Positions 54,066 through 64,000 of a stretch of 64,000 nucleotides of DNA are shown here, one piece after another. Each line of letters opens with the position of its first letter. Position 1 is the stretch's first letter. The notes beneath the pieces are model-generated. The model saw only the letters and a list, made by a program, of their open reading frames with translations. It did not search any database and was not told the DNA's origin. Made by a program: the position numbers and the translations under genes. The DNA is from Laburnicola sp. R22_1 (Eukaryota; Ascomycota; Dothideomycetes; Pleosporales; Didymosphaeriaceae), in the NCBI GenBank assembly GCA_014281115.1, contig JACONQ010000010.1:2232001-2296000 (forward strand), read 5' to 3'.

Positions 54066-56584
54066 CTATGTCGGAGTATTCTCCCCCGTACTCGCAATTG
54101 CACTCTCGTTGGCCTCTGCCGATCCGACGCTAACTGGCGTAGGTGCGATTCTTCTCTTCTTGGTTTCTCTGGCTTCTTCCATCTCCGGGACAACCTGCAA
54201 CTCCCGCTTCTTCGCTGGTGATGCAGTCTCTTCACGTTCCGATTCGCTCTCGCGCCGCAGGCTACCAGAAACTCCTGGGATGCCGCTCACTGAGCTGCTG
54301 GCACTATGCGTCCCGTGTCCATGAGCTGGAGTCAAAGGTGGTGTCCACATAGGCATGGCTCCTACAGGCCCCGAGTTCGCCGCCGCAATGCCTGGCACAG
54401 ATGACATGGAGGGAGTTGGGGCGTTCATTACGCTTTGATCACCGGCACCAGGTGCAAACGACGACGCTGTAGCAATACTCGAAACAGAGTTACTACGTGT
54501 TGGGCTTCCAGGCCTGGCCGGAATAAAGGAGCTGGGCGACGCTGGAAAGCCGGCCGAAGGCTGCTTGGAAGGCGCTGTGGCTGTGGTTGTCGTCGAGGAT
54601 GCCATGTTTGATGTTGTCGGCGTCTGAGTGGGCGTGGAATGGTTAGAGGACTGCGATGCCGTCGTGTTGATTGGAGGTGTGGGTTGATGCCGTGCTTGGC
54701 TTGCAAGCGGTCCCGAGTACTTCTCACCCAGCTCGCCTGATGCGAACGTCAAAGACGAACAAAATCCATCCGAGGAGCTCATCAGCAGCGTAGATCCATC
54801 ACTTGACCTTCTATTGTTAGCATCCATCTAAAAAAAAGACGTGCAGGTCCACATACCATGTGAGATCGGTGAAAGTAGCGTAATGCAGATTGCTAACAAT
54901 GCACAAGGGCTTTTGTTGCTGTGTGTCATAGACATGCACCGCATCCTGCGTCGCAACTGCATACACCATGCGGTAAGGTAGGCTGAAGGCCGAGACAGGC
55001 CCTGAAGGTGGGTTGCCTGACGCCCCAGCCTCGCTTTCTACCGGCTTCGGGGATGCAGCAGTCAGGCTTGGCGAGGGTGAGGGGGCACTGGTCAGCGGTG
55101 GTGGCTCCATCGACGCATTAGAGGTGGGCGCCTTGGATGGTAGAGCTGGCTCTGGCAATGCAGGAATCTCGTCGTCACCCGACGCCAAGTCGATCGTTAT
55201 CTGCTTTGTGGGAGGGAGAGTCTGACGAAGTGTGTAATAAATAGGCGAGCAACGAACTGCCACCGACGGCTTCTTGTGGCCGGGTAGGTATGCGACCGGA
55301 GGTTTATTCAGACCTGCTCGGGTGTAGATGTAAACCGTATTAGTGATGTCCTCGGTCGACTTGGCCGCGTCCGTGAGCGATGGCAGCACCGTCTTGTACT
55401 GGCCTGCTGGCGTGAACAATAAGCTTCCGTCCGGCGCAAAAGCCAAGCGTCTGAAGAAGGAAGTAAATGTCTCGTTGGCATATAATGGAGCATTTCTGAG
55501 TCCGAAAGTGGACGTGCCGATGCTGCCGATGCTAGGCGAATTGGGCATAACGGCAGGTAGAGGCAACGACGGCGCGGGTGAAGCTGATCGCCGCATTGAC
55601 GGAGACGAGCCAAACGACGATCGGCGGCTGTGTGATGTGGGTGGTGGGTTCATCGGGAGAGCCAGTGATTGGGGAGTACCCGGTGCTGATGGGACGGGAG
55701 AGCCTGCTGCAAGCCCGGAGTCGTGTGCAACAAAGGATGCCCGACCTCCGAAATCTGGTGGAGCAGGGCTGTTTGACGAGATTCGCCGGGCAGGCAGGTC
55801 CATCTTCGTGACTTTGCTGTGTTGGGCCAACGAGAACTGGCCGTCTTTTGTCTTCAGGGTGTAGATGTGCACCGATCGATCCGACGACTGCGTAGCGACA
55901 AACTCGTTGAGAGGATCCCACGCTACACCTTGCACATAATGGTTGTGTTCAGCAATCTGCCGTACGCAAGTTCCTACTGATTCTTAGATGGTGAAATGAA
56001 TGGATATTTGGAGCAAGCGCCGTACCTGTCTGAGCGTTGTATATGCGGGCAATGTTGTCCATGCTGCCGGTGATGAAGAAGACGCCGTCGGGAGACCAGG
56101 CTAGGTCGTATATCTCGGAACCCATGGACCTGCACATGTGCTTGACCCGCCACGTCTCCTGGTCTTCGAGGCCATGTTCGAAATTGGTGTGGGACGTCTG
56201 GTTCTCGGACGGGACCCAGAGCAGGATGTTGCCGTCGTCGCCGGCCGAGGCCAGGACCTCACCTGCGCGCTGTTAGATGGCACTCGAAGCCTGTGGGGAG
56301 CCGTATCATACCTCGCGGAGCCCATCGGACAACGTTTACGGCCTGTGAATGCTTTGCGAGGGTGGAAAGGTAGCTGACATTCCGCTCCTCGCCGTTGGCT
56401 TCCACCTTCCAAAGCTGCGACTGTCAGCCGGCCCAAGATGCCACCAGAAGCTCTGCTAACCTACCCTGACGTTGTTGTCGCCGCCCGCCGTGGCCAATCG
56501 CCCCTTGCCGTGGGGCTCGAAGTGTGCCGAGTAGATGGGTGCGTTCTCATTGTGCCAGGACACCAGAAGCGGAGCAGCCTTCAT
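54066..56584 (-). CDS. cac2: chromatin assembly factor 1 subunit B (p60/Cac2-like WD40 protein)
   Basis: Five exons on the minus strand: 56584-56465, 56414-56312, 56262-56026, 55976-54857, 54807-54066. The introns are 49-50 bp with GT...AG ends. Together 2322 nt, 773 residues, all phases consistent. CAF-1 deposits newly made histones H3-H4 on replicating DNA; this subunit is the WD40 propeller that binds histones/Asf1. Visible propeller blades: Ala-Gly-Gly-Asp-Asn-Asn-Val-Arg-Leu-Trp (exon 1-2), Ala-Gly-Asp-Asp-Gly-Asn-Ile-Leu-Leu-Trp (exon 3), Gly-Ser-Met-Asp-Asn-Ile-Ala-Arg-Ile-Tyr, then Ser-Ser-Asp-Arg-Ser-Val-His-Ile-Tyr (exon 4) and Ser-Ser-Asp-Gly-Phe-Cys (exon 5). A Ser/Pro-rich insert in exon 4 and a Ser/Thr/Pro-rich tail with Lys-Lys-Arg-Arg (possible nuclear signal) are typical of fungal members. 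The start (Met-Lys-Ala-Ala-Pro-Leu-Leu) fits the family N-terminus. Confidence 0.92.
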
Positions 56585-58206
56585 CACGAACTGTACGGCT
56601 GCTCAGCAGCTGTGCACCCACTGTGGAACAAAGAGGATAGCCTCGCTATCGCAGACGGAGGCACGGGTGCTTGGATTCGACGTCGCCGGCCGGGCTGCTG
56701 AGAGATGACGGTGCCGGTGGAGCTGCGTTGGGCGGGAGGCGCTGGAATGGATGGGTCGAGCGTGGGCGAGGGCGAGGGCGCACAGAAACGGGGACGGAGG
56801 ATGGCGGAGCTCACAGGCTCGTAGCATCTGGCGAGGCTTCTTTGTGTCGGTGAGTGAATGCAGGTTGCAAGTGCCGGCACTGCGGGACAATTGCTTCAGG
56901 TGAGTGTTTCCGGGTGGTTGGCCCTGGGTTCCCTAGGCGGCCCACACGAAATGCTCGCGGCGTCGCGCGTTCGCGGGAAGTAGCCAAATGGGACTTAATT
57001 GCGACGCGCCCACGAACAACATGCGCGGCTGAGGGGCAAAAAGGCCATCGACTCGCTCTTACATGCGCTCTCTATCCATACTCTTCCTTTGCGTCACCAT
57101 CTTGTTCCCGCGCTGCCCAACGTGCTCTACAAGCAAAAGATCCGACGAAGCAAGCAAGCAAGCCAACGAGCAGCCAAGTCCAGCTGCCCACGCCGCAGCG
57201 CTGTGCAGTCGATGCTAAGCGCAAATGGGCCGACTCAGTGCTACCGCCTGACTCTCGGTGAATGTCGTTCCTTTGCATAGACTCCAGCCAGGCGTTTTGA
57301 CGCAGCCAACGAATGAGCATGCTGGGCCAGCAGGGCCTCCGCCGCGCGATTCGCAGAGCCATGCTACTGTGAACTCACCGTCGGAGATGCACTGCAGAGT
57401 GGCAGCCATCGCGGACCGGGACCTGAGCGGCAGATGCTGCACACTTGCTGTGGGCGGGCAGATCGAGCGGCCCAATACGAGTTGCTCACCGCATCATGGT
57501 GACCACCCATACATGCATCACAACGCCCAGCTATTCGCAACAGCTATCTTCCATCTATCCATGGATATGCTCACGGGGACTTGTCGCCGACTAAGGCGCA
57601 TAAGGAATGAAACGTAAACATGGATGCAGCACCTTCTGTGCCGTCCGTCTGCTCGGTGTCGGTCAGCGACACGAGGCTCTTCCGTGGTTCTTTTGGTCAT
57701 GGAAGAAGTCGCTGTCTTCATCCTTTGTACTGAGTGCGTATTGAGCGCCCTCTTTGGTGCGTTCAGCACTTCCACACCGTGGAATTCTTCCAGCGGAAAG
57801 GCCATTGAGTTGCTATTCTGGAAGGTCCATGCCCACACCACCTGGCACCATCGTTCATGTCTCAAGTAGACAGCCGACGGACGTCTCATGCTTAGCGCAG
57901 CTGCCGTCAGCACGCCCCAGTTTTTCCTTCTCGCACTCATTGAGGCATATAGGCAGCTCCTGGCGCTGAATCCAACATCCTCCTACGGACAGTCTGCTGT
58001 TGCTGTTGCCGCTGGCCCCCTCTGACTCGAAACGTCGATTCGTCAGCTGTCGCTCCTATTCGGAGCATCCCCTCACAACTCGCCATCAATCCATGAAGCC
58101 ATTGTATAACGTTCGCCGAGAAAAGCAAGACCAGTCGCGGCTATGTAACGCTGTCCTAGCAAGCCTGCTCAGCTTGAAGCACCCCCGAAACTGAGGCCTG
58201 CCCATC
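56585..58206. other. 1.6-kb gene-poor spacer upstream of cac2
   Basis: Normal-GC, un-RIPped. Contains several overlapping open frames of 60-140 codons on both strands, but none resembles a known protein or shows consistent intron signals. It must hold the cac2 promoter on its left side and the RWD gene's 3' untranslated region on its right. A small unrecognised gene or non-coding RNA cannot be excluded. Confidence 0.5.
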
Positions 58207-58914
58207 TCACTTGATCCCCACCGCCTTTAGAAACTCCTCCCTCGTCTTCTCTCCCGTCAGCCCTTTGACAACCTCGGCCATGGTCTCCACTTCCCTGATG
58301 CCCGTTCCGTGCTTAAATTCCCACACTCCGTTCTCCTCATACCGTATTTGAAAAGCCTGCCAATTCTCCGCCTTCAGTGTGTTGACATGGTCGGTGACCG
58401 CCGCGGCGAGCCCGGAGAACAGCATGACCCCTGGGTAGCCAGGCTTCGTAATACCGGATATGGAGGTAGGAGAGAGTGCGAGTTTGCGTTTGGACAGCGC
58501 GAGAAGGTGGTGCAGCCAGATAATGACCGTCTTCGTGGGTGCAGGCGAGTTTGAGGTGTCGGACACATTCGTACCATCGGCACCTGCGCGGGAAGCAGTG
58601 GTATTAGCATCAAGGAGGTTCTGAAAAGACGCTATGATGGCATCAAGCGCTTCTTCTCCTTCAGTAAGTCCCAAGTTTCTGACTGCAGCTTTCATCCGAT
58701 CTCGCAAATCATTCTTCTGCGCATCTCGAGCAGATAGGACGTCAGGCAACCCCACCTCCGGGTACTGCTCTGGTATCCTCAGTTGCAGCCGCACAGCGCC
58801 GTTCAGCGAGAACCTTAGGTCGCGGCTCTTGCTGTCGTAGACGACCTGGGCCGGATACATGGCTTCGAGGAGCTCCAACTCCATCGTAAGACGCGATTCA
58901 TCTTGCTCCGACAT
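58207..58914 (-). CDS. RWD-domain protein (RWDD2-like, with C-terminal DUF1115-type region)
   Basis: 235 residues if translation starts at 58914 (Met-Ser-Glu-Gln-Asp-Glu-Ser), which I prefer because similarity to the RWD fold begins here. An in-frame upstream Met at 59079 would add 55 low-complexity residues. RWD region about residues 5-100: Glu-Leu-Leu-Glu-Ala-Met-Tyr-Pro, then a Tyr-Pro-Glu-Val...Pro element characteristic of the fold. The C-terminal part (Ile-Trp-Leu-His-His-Leu, then Lys-Pro-Gly-Tyr-Pro-Gly-Val) resembles the DUF1115 segment of RWDD2 proteins. Cellular role is not established; RWD domains generally mediate protein-protein contacts. Single exon. Confidence 0.8.
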   Translation of the reverse strand: MSEQDESRLTMELELLEAMYPAQVVYDSKSRDLRFSLNGAVRLQLRIPEQYPEVGLPDVLSARDAQKNDLRDRMKAAVRNLGLTEGEEALDAIIASFQNLLDANTTASRAGADGTNVSDTSNSPAPTKTVIIWLHHLLALSKRKLALSPTSISGITKPGYPGVMLFSGLAAAVTDHVNTLKAENWQAFQIRYEENGVWEFKHGTGIREVETMAEVVKGLTGEKTREEFLKAVGIK

Positions 58915-59751
58915 GAATTGCGCGTGAAACACGGCGGTACGGTGCAATTGCGGGGATGGTGTGGGAGTTTGAGAGCTCTCGTTCGTGCGATGAGCGCTCG
59001 GCGGGGAGAGCTCTTGCGCACGGGCGATGTCATGGAATGATGTTTCACCGCGCCAAGCGGAAAGAGGAATGGACCACAAATTGATCGTGTTTATCTCTAT
59101 GACAACTACACGAGCCTTTTAATCATTGTTTCATACGCTATTTTTCTGTTGCTATAGCAAGAGGAACTTTTTTTTCATACAAAATAACCGTAGTGGTTAC
59201 TTTCGTTGTGAAAAGCAAAATCTTCATCCACCATGACAAGAACAATTTCTTCAATTTTTTTTTACATTTAATGGTCCCATGAGTGAGAATACGAAGACTG
59301 AAGGTGCTCAAATCCATCCTCCTACAGCTATAGTAGCAAGGCGAACAGACCCGCCTGTCTAGCAACGAAAAGTAACATCTGAACTGAAAGATGACTGCGC
59401 TCCACTGTGTAATTGACTATTACTATGTTCTCATACAGCAAACGTCTTGTGCTAGTCTGACTCGGTAGAAAAACCGGAAGCCAACTTTTAATAGGCCGAT
59501 GTCTACCAGTATCTCTGTATAGTCTACGTCGATAAAGCGAGCAAACACCAATTTCAATAATCGCAACCGGGACAAAATAATTATCAAGAACCAAGACTTC
59601 GCGCACGCTGGGTACACGGTGGGACAAAATAGCCCAGTAACAAGCAAGTAGAAGCCATCTCAAATTCAATCAAGGGTATCGTGCCAAACGCGCCACCTAA
59701 ACGCCGTACGCAACATAACAAAATAACCAAAACACAAAAGAACCCAACCCA
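58915..59751. other. spacer between the RWD and rhodopsin-domain genes
   Basis: Carries the RWD promoter (its right-hand side on the minus strand) and the 3' untranslated region of the rhodopsin-domain gene. Holds T-rich and A-rich stretches at 59168-59270. The 113-codon minus frame at 59328-59669 has no recognisable similarity. Confidence 0.5.
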
Positions 59752-61411
59752 TCACGCAGGCCCTGGCGTCGGACTCCTTCTCTTCGACGACTCACCCATC
59801 TGACCCAGGCTCAGCCTCTTCCCACCACTCTGCCTCCTAAACGTCCACCTCGACTCCATAGGCTCCACCGTCTCCACCTGCATCGTAACCTCTTTCGTCT
59901 GCACGATACTCTCCCCCGCGACGCTCCTCTTGCCCTTCCAAGAAAACATGCTCGACACATTCATTTCGTCCTCGCTCCTGCTCTTCCGCAGATACTTTTT
60001 CCAGTCGTTGCTGTCGTACCGCTTGGAACTCCGCTTCGGGTCTCGCGATCGGGAATTAGCGGGACCGACAATCTCCGTTGTGAAGCATTGGTTTAGGCTG
60101 GGCGTTAGCTGGAGGGGGACGAGCGGTTGTTCGGAGCGCGCGCTTCGTGTGGGGGAGTGGGAGACGGTGCGCGTGTGCGAGTGCGAGCGGGATCGCGGGT
60201 AGGCTTCTGAGGGTTTTGTGGTTGTGGCTTCGGAGCTGCCGGGTGAGTCGTCGGTATCTTTAGCCGGTACTGTTGTAGGACCGGAGGGTTTGGTGGGTAG
60301 ACCTAGTTCGAAGTCTGTGAGGCGGACGGTTGCGTGCGTGCGGAGCTGGAGGGCTGCGATGAAGCGCTTGGTACGGGGCACTGTGGATTGGAGGACGGAG
60401 AGATGCGTAACGCAGCTGCGCTAGTTAGCGGTGGACATGAGAAGACTGGTAGACGGGTAGGCTTACAGTGCCCATAGGACACGGCCAAACGATTCGTCTG
60501 TTTGCGTCAGCGTGGTTGAAACCCCTCTGGATGAAAGAGATCTTACATGTTACATCATGCTCCCGCACGTGTCTGGCCACTGAGGTCAGTTGGACGATGG
60601 CAGTGCAAGCGACACTGTACAATCAGCATCGTAGTATGGCACGGAACTACTATCTCTACTCACATCAAGCGTGACCCAAACAGCAGTACAACCATGACAC
60701 GCCTATCCGTGTCCATCAATAGCTTCCAGAGAGTGGGTAGGATCCAGGTCGCCAAAATGGTATCGGTGATGATGTTAATAATGATGATGGGGTAATACAG
60801 GTATCCCGTAGTTGGGCAATCGTCCGGCACATAAACCCAAGGTTCTGGTAACCCGCATTGAAAGGCGATTGCGAGTATAGAGAACAGTCCCCAGAAGGTG
60901 ACCATACCGAAGACTACGTTGTAGGGTCGTTTGTCTCTAGGCGCCACGCGATGGCTCAGCTGTAAAAACGAAACCTTCGCTAGCCACTGGGCAGATATGC
61001 CTAGAAGTTCAGCCGCGTACATTGCCTGTAGCGCGAAGTGGTTAGCAGTAGCTAACAGGAAGTGAAGAATATCGTACCTTATAGTAAACGGACAAATCTT
61101 CCAAAGAAACCAGTGTCATCTTCTTTCCAAGTCCATTGTTACCCGCAATGTGGAATAACACTGAACTTGCAATTGCCAGTGCCTGTGCGATTTAGCGACG
61201 TGTTGAACTAGAGTCAAACTATGCTTACCACGCCCAGCGCAAAAGCGACATCGTCTTTCTTCAAATGCAACCGATGGTTCCAAGCCAGTCCAAAGCGAAT
61301 CGCCGCCGAGATTGAAGTGATGAAGATCCAGGCATACGCAACGATAATGACAATGGACCCACGGTCGTCATCAGTCAGAGGGTGCAGCGCAGGCTTAGGC
61401 ACAGTTTCCAT
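59752..61411 (-). CDS. fungal rhodopsin-domain seven-helix membrane protein (SAT4/PTH11-like)
   Basis: Six exons on the minus strand: 61411-61229, 61182-61078, 61025-60664, 60614-60547, 60497-60467, 60415-59752. The introns are 46-52 bp with GT...AG. 1413 nt, 470 residues, phases consistent. Seven hydrophobic helices are visible: Ile-Val-Ile-Ile-Val-Ala-Tyr (exon 1), Val-Ala-Phe-Ala-Leu (exons 1-2), Leu-Leu-Gly-Ile-Ser (exon 3), Val-Val-Phe-Gly-Met (exon 3), Ile-Ile-Ile-Asn-Ile-Ile (exon 3), Met-Val-Val-Leu-Leu-Phe-Gly (exons 3-4), Arg-Val-Leu-Trp-Ala-Leu (exons 5-6). A Ser/Arg-rich cytoplasmic tail of about 190 residues follows Lys-Arg-Phe. The family (PF20684-type) is widespread in filamentous ascomycetes; most members have unknown ligands, some act as PTH11-like surface sensors. 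Confidence 0.88.
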
Positions 61412-61995
61412 GGTACGAAGTTGCAAATACAGCCACCGAGAAAGTAGTCGTCCATGTAGAAGCAAACGCCATGGAACCTAGATCAAGAAGAAAAAGGTGC
61501 CATAAAGGTTCTTGTTCGATAGCCCAACCTCATGGCGAGGTGTTGGAGAGAGACAAGGGGCGGTCTCAGCTGCAACAATGCCATTCATCCCGGCAGGGAT
61601 GCCATTGCGATAGGACGTGGGCCAACCGTCGACGGACACGCGTGGGGGATTCTTGAGCCATGATGAGCTGCAAAAGCAAGCGAGTTGGGCAAGCGTGGGA
61701 TGTCGAGGACTCGAGGCCGGGTGTGAAATGGGAAAGGCCTCCGTCGACCCTTGTAGCGCTAACCGGGAAAGGCGTCCTTCGCCGGCTAGTGGCCGCGCGT
61801 ATGGCCCTCCCTCTGGTATACCGAAGTCCCCTACATATAGTCTTCGCTCCCTCGACCTGAAAGGTATCTCTCGCGCTCTCGCGCTCTCTCGCTATATCGC
61901 CTACGCCTCAATTGGAATATAGGGCTTTTTTCGAAGTCGTCGTATCACTTTGTTCCGGAGCTAGCATCTGGGTCGGGCGATTTCGCAATCTAGTA
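61412..61995. other. upstream region of the rhodopsin-domain gene
   Basis: Normal-GC DNA with a ctctcgcgctctcgcgctc-type pyrimidine/CG-rich stretch near 61868-61895 that may belong to the promoter. Composition and repeats change at about 61996, where the DNA transposon starts. Confidence 0.45.
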
Positions 61996-62040
61996 CCGTG
62001 TCCGTGCGCGTAATGCCCGGATTCGCGTAATGCCCGCGCA
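61996..62040. repeat. putative terminal region of the pogo-like element with direct repeats
   Basis: cgcgtaatgcccg occurs twice 16 bp apart (about 62007-62036). Transposon ends of the Tc1/mariner-pogo group often have such subterminal transposase sites. The other terminus is outside the window, so the boundary is unproven. Confidence 0.45.
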
Positions 62041-62147
62041 ACACCAGAAGCGCTCTATCAGCGATCAGGCAATAGAACCACCCACAATCAATATTATCAC
62101 GAGATTTTCTAGAGTAGCACTATATCGATGCTTGCGATCAATTTGCA

Positions 62148-64000
62148 CTATCTATATCTATTAGGAAGCTTGACGTTGCGGCCGCGGCGTGTAGATCTGG
62201 TCGGGGCAGCAGATGCGCCCTCTGAGGCCTCCCCATTATCTTGAGCATTAACAACACGTTTCTGACGCTTTCTGCTCTGTGGAGCTGGCTAAGAGGCCTT
62301 TCTCTTACCCTTTGGGATAGTTGTAGAGCTTTTTCAGCGTCGCGGGCAGACTTCTGGGCAGCGCGCTGAGCTGCCTTTTCAGCCCTCTCTTTCTCCTTTG
62401 CCTCCCTAGCTACCTCTCGCGCAACACGCTTCTCCTGCTGGATTTTCTCCTTATATAGCTTAGCTGCCTTCTTTAGCTCTGCTGTCTCTGCTTTTTGAAG
62501 CTGCTGCTGCTTATCCTCCTGCTCCTTGATTAATTGACGAACACGTGCCTCCCTTACTTTCCTTAGTGACCATAAGATAGCCCTACTATAATAATCCTAG
62601 CGCTATTAAAGGTCTAGAGCTTTGCTCTTCTTCTCACGCTTCTTCTTAATAGATAGCGCCTGCCTAAGCCCATCGTTGTCATGCTTAAGCAGCTCATTTT
62701 CAACAGATAGGTGGTGGAGTAATTGACGAAGCTTTTGTGTATCCTTGCTACTTTGATCACTCACTGCAGAGCGTACAAGCCTATCCATCTTTCTCCAATC
62801 ATGATCACTAAGCCCTGATGAGGAGCTATTGCCTGATTCTTGATCCTAGGTGAACCTATTAAGGATAGGATCAGGATTAGGTGGCGATATACCTGTGGCT
62901 CTAAAAGAGCTCAGGATAGTTGATTCCTTAAAGGAGACCTTCCACGCGTTCCAGAATAGGGGGAAGAAGTCGTTTTGGTGATAGAAACCAGGCCCTGGCT
63001 TCTATGGAGATATCTTGATAGCTCTGCTGAGTAGGCTGTTAAATAAGGCTTAAACATCGCAACGTCGAGAGGCTGAAGCGTATAAGTTAAATAAGGAGGC
63101 AGGATAGCAAGGAGGATCCTATGCTGATCACAGTAGTCGATAAAGTCCATAGTGATGTAGGATCTATGGCTATCTACAATTAAGAGTCGATATAATCGGC
63201 GGGTCTTCTCTTTTGTGCAGCGATCAAATACCTGTTTAAGCTAGGCAAGCCCAATATTGTTGTTCGTCCAGCCAGAGGGTGATAAGGTGATAAAGACTTC
63301 TTGTTCTCCTGCCTTAATATCCTCTACCCAGCTTGATTAGATGCCCTTGTTTGCAGCCTTATAGATGAGGCTTAGCGGCAGAGCTGATCTATTAGCGCAG
63401 ATACATGCTAGGAGCGTAATCTATGCGCGATTGCCATCCTAGAGCGATGCCCTAACCTCCTTCTTCTCCCACATTTGTCTGCTGAATATCCGTTTTGATC
63501 TACCCACGATACCAATCAGGAAGCCTTTTTCGTCCATATTGTAGATATGACGAGGATCTATCTGATACTAATCGATCTTGCTGTGTAGGAGGTTGAAATA
63601 GAGGCGATATTTATCCTCTAAATTAGCTTTGTGGCGATTGCTGTCTATGCCAACTGTCTATTGCGAGATAAGCTGAATGCTGTGTTAGTTGATAAAGCGG
63701 GTAACCTAGCTCTCGCTGACTGGCTCCTTTGCTATAGTAGAGGCGAAGTTCTGTATCATCTCTCTAGTGGGAGGTATATGTCTCTCTGTAAGTCCTTTGA
63801 TATATTGTACGAGCTCCTGCTCTTGCTGTAGGTTGAGTTTCAGCTGGTTGATATTCTTGACCTGCCTGGGGCGCGTTACCCCTCGATGCCTTCGACCCAA
63901 CGTAGATCGTTCAAGCCCATGCCTAGCAGCAACTTCTGTATATAAAAAATCTTCTCCTGGTTCTCGCGATTCTATCTTATCAATCGCAGCCTGATATGGA
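62148..64000 (-). pseudogene. pogo/Fot1-type transposase (Tc1-mariner superfamily), RIPped and frameshifted, N-terminus beyond window
   Basis: Read from the right: a helix-turn-helix region (Glu-Val-Ala-Ala-Arg-His-Gly near 63935, then Arg-Arg-His-Arg-Gly-Val), a CENP-B-type DNA-binding segment (near 63740-63850), then the DDE catalytic core: Asn-Met-Asp-Glu-Lys-Gly-Phe near 63535, Val-Asp-Ser-His-Arg-Ser near 63165, and Leu-Gln-Pro-Leu-Asp-Val-Ala-Met-Phe-Lys near 63060. The C-terminus is Lys/Arg-rich and coiled-coil-like and ends Leu-Pro-Asn-Arg-Tyr-Arg then TAG at 62148-62150. In-frame TAA/TAG sit at Gln or Trp positions, and two one-base losses occur in T-runs at 62973-62976 and 62330-62334. 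Inactive. Confidence 0.85.

Noticed and set aside
53729..54235. 168-codon Arg-rich minus frame
   Set aside because: Overlaps the end of the WD40 gene in another frame and its 3' region; Arg/Ser bias is typical of out-of-frame GC-rich DNA.
57258..57617. 119-codon plus-strand frame upstream of cac2
   Set aside because: No family resemblance, overlapping frames on both strands of similar length; kept only as part of the uncharacterised spacer.
59328..59669. 113-codon minus frame downstream of the rhodopsin-domain gene
   Set aside because: No recognisable domain, and the position fits a 3' untranslated region.

Overview
The window reads as a chromosome segment of a filamentous ascomycete (Pezizomycotina; Dothideomycetes-like is my guess from the gene set and transposon types). 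The evidence is protein genes with 46-52 bp introns, long AT-rich tracts in which transposon genes are riddled with TAA/TAG while the differences between copies are mostly C-to-T and G-to-A (the footprint of repeat-induced point mutation, RIP), and abrupt composition changes at transposon ends. No organism name can be read from the sequence.

Layout. (1) 1-52652 is an AT-rich, nested transposon island with no intact host gene. It holds two nearly identical, un-RIPped Ty1/copia elements in opposite orientation (1-3415 minus, cut by the window edge; 30492-37097 plus) and two further LTRs of the same family (9822-10823 and 46045-47038). These sit among heavily RIPped gypsy elements: RT-RNaseH-integrase at 10.87-13.7 kb, gag-protease at 16.3-18.2 kb, a complete chromovirus on the minus strand (18198-25148), a truncated inverted sister (26181-30491), and a full-length gypsy with a 5-bp target duplication (43624-52652). 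Older relics, short dispersed repeats, a 10-bp minisatellite, telomere-like CCTAAC tracts and a 216-bp GC-rich solo LTR fill the rest. (2) 52653-61995 is a normal-GC gene island. It has the 3' end of an MDR-family oxidoreductase cut by the gypsy, a truncated MFS transporter, a CAF-1 p60/Cac2 WD40 gene (5 exons), an RWD-domain gene and a seven-helix fungal-rhodopsin-domain gene (6 exons). The last four are all on the minus strand. (3) 62.0-64.0 kb is a lightly RIPped pogo/Fot1-type transposase, cut by the right window edge.

How it fits together. The gypsy at 43.6-52.7 kb landed inside an oxidoreductase reading frame, duplicating ATCGA, and the RIPped island stops exactly at its right LTR. The copia family and the 216-bp solo LTR lack the RIP signature of their hosts, so they arrived after RIP weakened or avoided it. 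Flanking 5-mers suggest that the two inverted copia copies recombined and flipped the 27 kb between them. Many coding breaks in the copia and pogo elements are single-base losses in homopolymers, which could be real decay or assembly error.

No CRISPR, tRNA, rRNA or secondary-metabolite system was found. I did not find a wholly new molecular system; the most interesting material is transposon biology and genome rearrangement.
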